A stretch of 56,025 bases of DNA, taken from NCBI RefSeq assembly GCF_029263665.1, contig NZ_JAJUFQ010000027.1:1-56025 (forward strand). Direction: 5' to 3'. The notes beneath the pieces are model-generated. The model was not told where the DNA came from and searched no databases. It saw only the letters and a program-made list of their open reading frames with translations. The position numbers and the translations under genes were made by a program. Shown here one piece after another: positions 1 through 7,215 of the stretch; position 1 is the first letter of the stretch, and each line of letters opens with the position of its first letter. Origin of the DNA: Halomonas sp. Its GTDB lineage: Bacteria > Pseudomonadota > Gammaproteobacteria > Pseudomonadales > Halomonadaceae.

Positions 1-1
1 C

Positions 2-3000
2 GATGCGGTCAATGTCGGGCAGCTCAATGCCGTCAACGAGACCGCCAACGCCGGCTGGGACATCAGTGCCGAAGGCGAGAATGCCAGCAATGTGGCGCCG
101 GGCGATACCGTCGACCTGGCCAACACCGATGGCAACATCGAGGTTAGCAAGAGTGCAGACAGTGACAATGTTACCTTCGACCTGGCTGATGACCTCAACG
201 CCACCAGCCTGACCCTGGGTGATGAGACCCAGTCCACCACGTTGAACGATAGTGGCCTAAGCATTGCCAATGGCCCGAGCATGACCACTGACGGCATCGA
301 TGCCGCGGGTGACGTGATCAGCAATGTCGGCGATGGCGTGGCCGATAGTGATGCGGTCAATGTTGGGCAGTTGAACACCGCCACCAATGACCTGGATGGC
401 GAACTGACCGCCAAGGGCCTCAACTTCGTGGGCAATGAAGGCGGCGAAGTGCACCGCGACCTGGGCCAGACCCTGGCGATCAGCGGCGAGGCCATCACGA
501 CCGGCAATTACAGTGGGGCCAACCTCAAGACCGTGACTGACCCGGCCACCGGCGCAGTCCAGCTGCAGCTGGCCGAGTCGCCCCAGTTCGGTGAGGTAAC
601 CATCAACACCACGGATGCGGATGGCAATGGTGGTGCGACCATCAATGGCCTGAGCAACACCACCTTCGATGGTGACAACATCACTTCCGGTCAGGCCGCG
701 ACGGAAGACCAGTTGGCTGCGGTCAGCGAGACGGCCAACGCCGGCTGGGACATCAGTGCGCAAGGCGAGAACGCCAGCAATGTGGCACCGGGCGACAGCG
801 TCGATCTGGCCAACACTGATGGCAATATCACCATCAGCAAGACGGCAGACAGTGACAATGTCACCTTCGATCTGGCCGATGACCTCAACGCCACCAGCCT
901 GACCCTGGGCGATGAGACGCAGAACACCACGCTGGATGGTAACGGCCTGACGATTGCCAACGGCCCCAGCGTGACCACGGATGGCATCGATGCCGGTGGC
1001 GATGTCATCAGCAATGTCGGCGACGGTGTGGCGGATAGCGACGCGGTCAATGTCGGGCAGCTCAATGCCGTCAACGAGATGGCTAACGCCGGCTGGAACC
1101 TCACTGCGCAAGGCGAGAACGCCAGCAATGTGGCACCGGGCGACACCGTCGACCTGGCCAACACCGATGGCAACATCGAAGTCAGCAAGACAGCAGACAG
1201 CGACAATGTCACCTTCGACCTGGCTGATGACCTCAACGCCACCAGCCTGACCCTGGGTGATGAGACCCAGTCCACCACGTTGAACGATAGTGGCCTAAGC
1301 ATTGCCAATGGCCCCAGCGTGACCACTGACGGCATCGATGCTGCGGGTGATGTGATTAGCAATGTCGGCGATGGCGTGGCGGACAGCGACGCGGTCAATG
1401 TGGGCCAGTTGAATGCTGTCAGTGAAACAGCCAACACCGGCTGGGACATCAGTGCCGAAGGCGAGAATGCCAGCAATGTGGCACCGGGCGACAGCGTCGA
1501 CCTAGCCAACAACGATGGCAACATCGAGGTCAGCAAGAGTGCAGACAGTGACAATGTGACCTTCGACCTGGCTGATGACCTCAACGCCAACAGCCTGGCC
1601 CTGGGCGATACCACCCAGAACACCATGCTGGATGGCAACGGCCTGACGATTGCCAATGGCCCGAGCGTGACCACTGACGGCATCGATGCCGCGGGTGACG
1701 TGATCAGCAATGTCGGCGATGGCGTGGCCGATAGCGATGCGGTCAATGTGGGGCAGTTGAACACCACCACCAATGACCTGGATGGCGAACTGACCGCTAA
1801 GGGCCTCAACTTCGTGGGCAATGAAGGCGACGTGGTGCATCGTGATCTGGGCCAGACCCTGGCGATCAGTGGCGAGGCCATCACGACCGGCGATTACAGT
1901 GGGGCCAACCTCAAGACCGTGACTGACCCGACCACCGGCGCAGTCCAGCTGCAGCTAGCTGAATCACCCCAGTTCGGTGATATCACCATCAATACCGTGG
2001 ATACCGAAGGCAATGGGGGCGCGACCATCAATGGCCTGAGTAACACCACTTTTGACGCCGACAACTTCATTTCCGGGCAGGCAGCCACGGAAGACCAGTT
2101 GGCAAGGGTCGAAGCGATTGCTTCATCTGGCTGGGAATTAGGCACAATAAATGGCAACGGAGGGGTACGCGAAGGTCGGGAACTCGATGATGTCACAACC
2201 ATCGATCCAGGTGAGGTTGCCGTCTTGTCCAACAACGATCCTAACATCGGTATTGCCATGGACGGCAACGAGGTGGTCTTTAGCCTGGCTGATGACCTGT
2301 CCGTCAACAGCATCACTCTAGGTGACGATACTCAGTCGACCATACTGGATGGTAGTGGCCTGAGCATTGCCAATGGCCCGAGCGTGACTACCGATGGTAT
2401 CGATGCCGGAAATCAGAAAGTCACCAATGTGTCCGCAGGTGAGGAAGACACCGATGCGGTGAACGTGGGGCAGCTCAACCAGGCGGTTACGGAAAGTACC
2501 GAGCTGGTGGTGAAATATGACAATGAGAATAAAGATACGGTTACCCTGGAGGGTGAGGAAGGGACGTCTATCACCAACCTTGCAGATGGCAGGATCAGTG
2601 AGGAGAGCACTGATGCCATCAATGGTTCTCAGCTTCATGCGACCCATCAGGTGATCAATGAGCTGGGTGATGCATTCACCTTTATCTCGGGTTCCAGCGA
2701 CACCATCAATCTTGATGAGATGGGGGTTGGTATCCGCTATGCGCGCACCAATGAGACGGGTTTGGAGCAAAGAGACTCCTTTGCTGAAGCGAAAGGGGCC
2801 ACTGCCGTGGGCTATGAAGCAAGGTCCACGGAGGAGCAGGCACTCGCGCTGGGGTATCAGGCTACCGCTGCTCATCAGGGCAGTGTAGCGCTAGGTGCAG
2901 GGGCTCAGACCGATGAAGCGGTGGGTACTGCATCGGTGGTTATCAATGGCCAGACGTATATGTTCGCTGGTGCCAACCCTGTGGCGACCGTCAGTGTTGG

Positions 3001-4141
3001 TCGTGCCGGAGCCGAACGTACCATTACCCATGTAGCAGCGGGACGTATCAGTGCCGATAGCACCGATGCGATCAACGGTAGCCAGTTGTATGCCACCCAT
3101 CAGGCCGTCAGTGGCGTTGCCCGTCAGGTAAACAATGTCACCGATGAGGTGAATGAGTTGAGTGATCAGGCCGTCAAGTACGATAGCAATGATGATGGCA
3201 CCACCAACCACGACGTGATCACGCTAGAAGGCGATGGTGGTACCACGATTGCCAATCTGGCGGATGGCGAAGTCTCTGAAGACAGCACCGACGCGGTCAA
3301 TGGCAGTCAGTTGTGGGATGTTCAGAACCAGATTACCAATATCGAGCAGGGTGGGTCCCGTTACTTCAAGGCGAATTCCGACAGGGCGGATGCCGTGGCC
3401 GTGGGGCGGGAGTCTGTGGCTGCAGGACCACAAAGCGTTGCGCGTGCGGATGACAGTAGTGCCATTGGTGCCAGGGCTGAAGTGACGGCAGATGGTGGCG
3501 TGGCGCTTGGTGCTGATGCCGTGGCGGACCGTGAAGGCATGAATGGCAAGCGAGAGCGCTTCTCCAACACGGTAGTGAGTTCCAGTAAAGGCGCCGTGTC
3601 GGTGGGGAGTGCTGGCAATGAGCGCCAGATCACCCATGTCGCGGGTGGTACCCAGGCGACGGATGCGGTCAACGTGCGTCAACTGGAAGCCGTTCAGGCT
3701 GGTGCCGTCAATTACGACCGCCGCAGCGACGGCAGCACGGACTATACCTCGGTGACCTTTGGTCATGGCGGAGAGCCGACACGCCTGCGCAATGTGGCTC
3801 CAGGTGTTGATGCGACGGATGCGGCGAACGTGGGGCAATTGCAGGAAATGGGCAGCCAGTTCAACCATGCCATTTCTGGTGTCTATGACAAGATCGATGA
3901 AGTCGAGGAGGGTGCCTACGCAGGTGTGGCGTCGGCCTTGGCAGCAGCTTCCACTCCTCAGGCCACGATGCCTGGCAAGAGCATGTTCTCTGCTGGAGGT
4001 GGCTACTACAACGGCGAGTCAGCGGTCGCCGTGGGAGTTTCCCGCTTGTCCGACAATGGGCGTTGGGTGGTCAAGGCAAATGCGACTGGCGATTCGCAGA
4101 GTAACTTTGGCGCTGGTGTTGGTGTCGGCTGGCATTGGTAA
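2..4141 (+). CDS. Trimeric autotransporter adhesin (YadA-like), C-terminal part
   Basis: The frame is open from base 2 to TAG-free sequence ending at 4141, so the gene enters from outside the window; 1379 residues are visible. Trimeric autotransporters (type Vc secretion) form a surface stalk and head anchored by a trimeric outer-membrane barrel and bind host or abiotic surfaces. Seen here: repeated neck motifs (DAVNVGQLN, DAINGSQL), stalk modules repeating as 339-bp and 351-bp units up to about 2480, two stretches of YadA-head GxxAxAxG-type repeats (about 2795-2908 and 3392-3526), then a membrane anchor in the last ~90 residues ending in Trp (GVGWHW). The passenger is rich in Asp, Asn, Gly and Thr with almost no Cys, as expected for an exported adhesin of a halophile. 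A TpgA-like lipoprotein gene starts 13 bp downstream. The N-terminal signal peptide and head lie outside the window. The family call is secure; the ligand is unknown. Confidence 0.95.
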   Translation, partial: DAVNVGQLNAVNETANAGWDISAEGENASNVAPGDTVDLANTDGNIEVSKSADSDNVTFDLADDLNATSLTLGDETQSTTLNDSGLSIANGPSMTTDGIDAAGDVISNVGDGVADSDAVNVGQLNTATNDLDGELTAKGLNFVGNEGGEVHRDLGQTLAISGEAITTGNYSGANLKTVTDPATGAVQLQLAESPQFGEVTINTTDADGNGGATINGLSNTTFDGDNITSGQAATEDQLAAVSETANAGWDISAQGENASNVAPGDSVDLANTDGNITISKTADSDNVTFDLADDLNATSLTLGDETQNTTLDGNGLTIANGPSVTTDGIDAGGDVISNVGDGVADSDAVNVGQLNAVNEMANAGWNLTAQGENASNVAPGDTVDLANTDGNIEVSKTADSDNVTFDLADDLNATSLTLGDETQSTTLNDSGLSIANGPSVTTDGIDAAGDVISNVGDGVADSDAVNVGQLNAVSETANTGWDISAEGENASNVAPGDSVDLANNDGNIEVSKSADSDNVTFDLADDLNANSLALGDTTQNTMLDGNGLTIANGPSVTTDGIDAAGDVISNVGDGVADSDAVNVGQLNTTTNDLDGELTAKGLNFVGNEGDVVHRDLGQTLAISGEAITTGDYSGANLKTVTDPTTGAVQLQLAESPQFGDITINTVDTEGNGGATINGLSNTTFDADNFISGQAATEDQLARVEAIASSGWELGTINGNGGVREGRELDDVTTIDPGEVAVLSNNDPNIGIAMDGNEVVFSLADDLSVNSITLGDDTQSTILDGSGLSIANGPSVTTDGIDAGNQKVTNVSAGEEDTDAVNVGQLNQAVTESTELVVKYDNENKDTVTLEGEEGTSITNLADGRISEESTDAINGSQLHATHQVINELGDAFTFISGSSDTINLDEMGVGIRYARTNETGLEQRDSFAEAKGATAVGYEARSTEEQALALGYQATAAHQGSVALGAGAQTDEAVGTASVVINGQTYMFAGANPVATVSVGRAGAERTITHVAAGRISADSTDAINGSQLYATHQAVSGVARQVNNVTDEVNELSDQAVKYDSNDDGTTNHDVITLEGDGGTTIANLADGEVSEDSTDAVNGSQLWDVQNQITNIEQGGSRYFKANSDRADAVAVGRESVAAGPQSVARADDSSAIGARAEVTADGGVALGADAVADREGMNGKRERFSNTVVSSSKGAVSVGSAGNERQITHVAGGTQATDAVNVRQLEAVQAGAVNYDRRSDGSTDYTSVTFGHGGEPTRLRNVAPGVDATDAANVGQLQEMGSQFNHAISGVYDKIDEVEEGAYAGVASALAAASTPQATMPGKSMFSAGGGYYNGESAVAVGVSRLSDNGRWVVKANATGDSQSNFGAGVGVGWHW
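38..2479 (+). repeat. Modular coding repeats of the adhesin stalk (A-B-A-A-A-B-A')
   Basis: Unit A is 339 bp (113 codons), starting with E-T/M-A-N-x-G-W and ending in VGQLN, at 38-376, 728-1066, 1076-1414 and 1424-1762. A divergent copy lies at about 2114-2479. Unit B is 351 bp (117 codons, starting with TNDLDGELTAKGLNF) at 377-727 and 1763-2113. Copies 1 and 3 of unit A share long runs of identical DNA, so they are recent duplications or are kept alike by gene conversion, while the last A' copy has drifted. Such arrays change copy number by recombination, which would alter stalk length. Confidence 0.92.
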
Positions 4142-4154
4142 GGGGAGCGGGAAA

Positions 4155-4970
4155 ATGACTAACAAGCGTAGTTTCCTTCAATCGAAGATCAGGCGATTGG
4201 TACCTCTTGCGATAGCCACGGCACTGGTGGGATGCAGCACAGCGGCGACGGATGGAGAGACTATCAAGGCGGGGAATGGATTCCCTGCTCGGGATAGTGC
4301 CTGGGTAAAAGGTGGCACCTTTGTTGATCCTGATAGCGTAATGCGTGTCGCTGAAGGCATGAACAAGGATCAGGTGAGATACCTGTTGGGTAATCCTCAG
4401 TTCAGCGAAGGTATGTTCGGCGTGAAGGAGTGGAACTATGTGTTCAACTTCTACACGGGTAATGGGCGGGAGTACCTTTCCTGCCAATATCAGGTGCAGT
4501 TTGATAGAGACATGAGTGTCGAGACGACACGTTGGCGAGATTCTCAGTGTGCAGAGTTGCTCATACCTGTAGAGGTTGAGTCTGTAGAGGACAATGCCGA
4601 CCGGGTGGCCCTGAATGGCGATCTGCTGTTCGACTTCGATAGTGCGGTTCTGGGGCTGGAGGGTAAGCGAGCACTGGATCGGGTAGCGATGATCCTGCAG
4701 CAGGAATATATCAGTCCAGCCGTGAATGTGCTGGGGTATGCCGACCCGTTGGGTGGTGCCGCCTACAATGAGCGTCTATCGCAGCAACGTGCAGATGTAG
4801 TCAAGGAGTACTTGGTGGCACGAGGTCTGTCGAGTAGCCAGATCGTGGCACTGGGCCGAGGAGAAGATGATCCTCTTGCGCACTGCCAGGAGCTCGATTC
4901 CCGCAGTGCACTTCAGCAGTGTTTCCAGCCTAATCGAAGAGTCGAGATTGTGATTGCGGAAGCTGACTGA
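4155..4970 (+). CDS. TpgA-like lipoprotein: BamE (SmpA/OmlA) domain + OmpA-like peptidoglycan-binding domain
   Basis: This 271-residue protein starts at the ATG at 4155, preceded by AGGGGAGCGG. An open frame extends upstream, but only inside the adhesin gene. A lipoprotein signal with lipobox LVGC places the lipidated Cys at residue 27. Residues ~50-115 resemble BamE/SmpA (GTFVDPDSV, GMNKDQVRYLLGNP, WNYVFNFY). Residues ~150-268 are an OmpA C-terminal domain (LLFDFDSA, GYADPLGG, ERLSQQRADVV, NRRVEIVI) that would bind peptidoglycan. This BamE+OmpA architecture next to a trimeric adhesin gene matches Acinetobacter TpgA, which helps its partner adhesin reach the surface. The 13-bp gap implies co-transcription. 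I infer it assists or stabilises the upstream adhesin at the outer membrane. No odd bases or truncation are seen. Confidence 0.88.
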   Translation: MTNKRSFLQSKIRRLVPLAIATALVGCSTAATDGETIKAGNGFPARDSAWVKGGTFVDPDSVMRVAEGMNKDQVRYLLGNPQFSEGMFGVKEWNYVFNFYTGNGREYLSCQYQVQFDRDMSVETTRWRDSQCAELLIPVEVESVEDNADRVALNGDLLFDFDSAVLGLEGKRALDRVAMILQQEYISPAVNVLGYADPLGGAAYNERLSQQRADVVKEYLVARGLSSSQIVALGRGEDDPLAHCQELDSRSALQQCFQPNRRVEIVIAEAD

Positions 4971-5040
4971 GCGAGCATTCCATCATCCGCATGTTGGATC
5001 TTGAAATGCAGATAAATGAAGCTTGAAGGAAGGTCATGTC

Positions 5041-5457
5041 ATGGGTGTGAAGACATATACGTTGGGTCTTGCTGTCGCTGCTGTGGTGGGGATTCTGGTG
5101 GGAGCCGCCGGTGTCTATGCCACATCCGGGCAGAACAAGTCAGAGCAGCAGAATCGAGAGCAACCAGGAACGATAGACCAAAGCCAGGTATGTGTTGCCA
5201 CCACTGACGAGCAGGTGTTGTCCTGTGAAGTCGGCAAGCCTTTCATGGCGAGGCTCAACCTGAATGGCAATGATGTCAGCCCCTTGGCGCTTGAGCAGCG
5301 GGTTCTGAATACCATGGCGCTGTACTGTGATACCAACTACCCCATCCACCATACTCAGACCGGAGTGTTGTGTGTACTGACGGATGCCCGCATCGACAAG
5401 TTGCCGTCTTCCTCTGGCCAGATCGAAGAAGCGCCAGAGCAGGAGAGTAACAGCTAA
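5041..5457 (+). CDS. Small membrane-anchored exported protein of unknown function
   Basis: This is a 138-residue protein. ATG 5041 is preferred because AGGAAGG at 5027-5033 lies seven bases upstream; an earlier TTG at 5023 has no such site. One hydrophobic segment (residues ~7-29, rich in Ala, Val and Gly) is either a signal anchor or an uncleaved signal peptide. The remainder is polar with four Cys that could form disulphides in the periplasm (VCVATTDEQVLSCEVG, ALYCDTNYP, VLCVLTDAR). The tail is Ser/Glu-rich. I recognise no family. It sits 70 bp after the TpgA-like gene on the same strand, so it may belong to the adhesin cluster. Confidence 0.7.
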   Translation: MGVKTYTLGLAVAAVVGILVGAAGVYATSGQNKSEQQNREQPGTIDQSQVCVATTDEQVLSCEVGKPFMARLNLNGNDVSPLALEQRVLNTMALYCDTNYPIHHTQTGVLCVLTDARIDKLPSSSGQIEEAPEQESNS

Positions 5458-5562
5458 TCCGTCAATCGTTCGGGGGTTTCCGGGAAGAACTCAGGCCAGA
5501 AACTCCAGGTGCATTCAACTATTCTGGTCAACATGCATGAGTTCTTGGCCAGGGAGTGGGGT

Positions 5563-6480
5563 ATGGGACGCAAGTGGATATTGGCCGGAGTGGTCTGGGC
5601 CATGGCCATGCCGGCCATGGCAGACTATGCAACAGGTCTGGAAGAATTCCAGCGCGGTAATTATGCGTCTGCACTGTATGAATGGCGCCAGGAAGCAGAG
5701 AAAGGTGATGCGAAGTCACAGTTTTCCATGGGCCTGTTGTATGAGCAGGGGCTCGGTACTCGTAAGAGCTTGGAGGATGCCCGTAAATGGTATCGTCTGG
5801 CCGCCGACAATGACCATGTGCAAGCCCAGGCCAGGTTGGGGGAGTTGTATCTCACCGGAGAATTGGAAGGGGGAGGTGCTAAAGCGGCCGAGTGGTTCGA
5901 AAAGGCAGCAGGTCAGGGGAATGCGCTGGCCCAGTTTCAGCTTGGCATGCTTTATCTGGAAGGTCGCGGGGTGGTGGCCGACCCAGAAAAGGCGGCTGGT
6001 TGGCTTGAACAGGCTGCTGAGAAAGGTGTCATTCAAGCGCAGAACAATATCGGCAGCCTGTACGAGAATGGTCAGGGAGTCGAGCAGGATGCTGCCAAGG
6101 CTTTCGAGTGGTACGGGAAGGCCGCCAGGCAGGGAGATATCTATGCGCAGAACAACCTCGGCGCCATGTATGCCAAGGGCAAGGGCGTCGAGCGCAATAA
6201 TGCCTGGGCGGTATTCTGGTTCACTATGGCGGCGAAGGGTGGCAATGAGGTTGCCGTCGACAACATTCCTGAAGTACTCGACCGGTTGGCAATCAAGCAG
6301 GTAGCGGGTTCACGCGTCAATATTCGTCGTGGAGCGGGCACCGACTACGACGTGGTGGCAGTGTTGAGGCGTGATGACAACGTTCATGTGCTGGGAGAAA
6401 CGGAAGGTTGGAGCCAAGTCTATTTTGAGCTGAATGACTTTCCTGAGTTAGGCTGGGTGTCATCATCGTTGTTAAAGTAA
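5563..6480 (+). CDS. Secreted Sel1-repeat protein with C-terminal bacterial SH3 domain
   Basis: This is a 305-residue protein. Start ATG 5563 follows AGGGAG at 5551-5556 and gives a clean signal peptide (hydrophobic core, cleavage after AMA, residue ~20). A GTG at 5509 is open but would bury the signal. Five Sel1-like repeats follow (pattern AQ-x-x-LG-x-xY-x-x-G-x-GV...A-x-x-W...AA-x-x-G) at residues ~45-225. The last ~60 residues are an SH3b domain (SRVNIRRGAGTDYDVVAVL ... GWSQVYF ... LGWVSSSLLK). Sel1 repeats mediate protein-protein contacts, and SH3b domains in exported proteins often contact peptidoglycan. The location after the adhesin and TpgA-like genes suggests an envelope scaffold role; this is inference. 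Confidence 0.85.
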   Translation: MGRKWILAGVVWAMAMPAMADYATGLEEFQRGNYASALYEWRQEAEKGDAKSQFSMGLLYEQGLGTRKSLEDARKWYRLAADNDHVQAQARLGELYLTGELEGGGAKAAEWFEKAAGQGNALAQFQLGMLYLEGRGVVADPEKAAGWLEQAAEKGVIQAQNNIGSLYENGQGVEQDAAKAFEWYGKAARQGDIYAQNNLGAMYAKGKGVERNNAWAVFWFTMAAKGGNEVAVDNIPEVLDRLAIKQVAGSRVNIRRGAGTDYDVVAVLRRDDNVHVLGETEGWSQVYFELNDFPELGWVSSSLLK

Positions 6481-6580
6481 TCACGTCTGTAGTCATTCTT
6501 TTGCATGAATTTTTTGATTCCGCATGCTGAGTCTCGTGATGTTTTGTGCTGAATTTGTCAGATTTTTCTGATCCATGTCA

Positions 6581-6610
6581 TTGACGTAGGCAAGACATGA
6601 ACGACAAAAT
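6581..6610 (+). promoter_or_regulatory. Possible sigma70 promoter for the beta-barrel gene
   Basis: TTGACG at 6581-6586 and CAAAAT at 6605-6610 are separated by 18 bp in an AT-rich stretch 40 bp before the start codon at 6650. The -35 is good and the -10 is weak, so the call is tentative. Confidence 0.35.
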
Positions 6611-6649
6611 TCTCCCCTTTTGAAAACGGTGTTCTATAAAGGGAATGTC

Positions 6650-7120
6650 ATGAAGAAGCGTCTTGCCCTCGCTGCGGCTTTTCTTGTCGGTGCTTGTGTC
6701 ACGGCATCGAGTGTTCAGGCCGAACAGTGGTATGTGGGCGGTAGTGCGATGTTCTGGGATGCAGATGACAGCCATCATTCCGGTGACGATGATATCGGCT
6801 GGCGCCTGAACGGTGGTGCTCAGTTCAATCGCTATTTCGCTGTGGAAGGCCAACTGGGCGGCGGCTCTCATTTCGACTATCTGACGGGGATCTATGCCAA
6901 AGGCATTCTGCCGCTGTCCCAGGGCATTCGCCTGTATGGGTTGGCGGGTCTTGCCGAAGTCGACTTCCACCACGGCGATGATAATGATGTTTCCTGGGGA
7001 TTTGGAGGGGAACTGGACTTGAGCCCCAAGTTGTCCCTGGGAGCCGACTACATGAACTATCTGGATGGTTCGCGTTATGATTTCGATGCTGTCAGCGTAG
7101 GCCTGCGCTATCGTTTCTAG
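6650..7120 (+). CDS. Outer-membrane beta-barrel protein (OmpA/YfaZ-like small barrel)
   Basis: This is a 156-residue protein. ATG 6650 follows AAGGG and opens a signal peptide cleaved after VQA (~residue 23); the earlier TTG at 6620 only adds a non-signal leader. The mature part alternates polar and aromatic residues in beta-strands (QWYVGGSAMFW, GWRLNGGAQFN, YFAVEGQLGGG, IRLYGLAGLA, SWGFGGELDL, LSLGADYMNYL) and ends SVGLRYRF, a C-terminal Phe as in outer-membrane barrels recognised by Bam. The size fits an 8-strand barrel. Loops carry Asp/His clusters (DDSHHSGDDD, HHGDDND) that could bind metal, which is speculation. It closes the + strand envelope block before a terminator. Confidence 0.8.
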   Translation: MKKRLALAAAFLVGACVTASSVQAEQWYVGGSAMFWDADDSHHSGDDDIGWRLNGGAQFNRYFAVEGQLGGGSHFDYLTGIYAKGILPLSQGIRLYGLAGLAEVDFHHGDDNDVSWGFGGELDLSPKLSLGADYMNYLDGSRYDFDAVSVGLRYRF

Positions 7121-7164
7121 GCAGAGCCTTGTTATCGCTGAGCATTATCATCCCTGATCAATCA

Positions 7165-7200
7165 AAAGCGCCCCTGTCAGTCATCCGGCAGGGGCGCTTT
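7165..7200. terminator. Bidirectional intrinsic terminator between the barrel gene and pta
   Basis: A perfect 12-bp stem pairs AAAGCGCCCCTG (7165-7176) with CAGGGGCGCTTT (7189-7200), extended inward by a C-G pair and a wobble pair around an 8-nt loop. It has flanking A and T runs on both sides and sits between two convergent genes. Confidence 0.85.
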
Positions 7201-7215
7201 GTGTCTGTCTGGCGA

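Noticed and set aside
257..1884. Long antisense open frames across the adhesin repeats (257-1111 and 691-1884, minus)
   Set aside because: They mirror the repeat period and high-GC codon bias of the adhesin on the other strand, show no domain and lack ribosome sites.
38..2479. Regular repeats considered as a CRISPR-like array
   Set aside because: The units are 339 and 351 bp, encode protein in frame and have no spacers.
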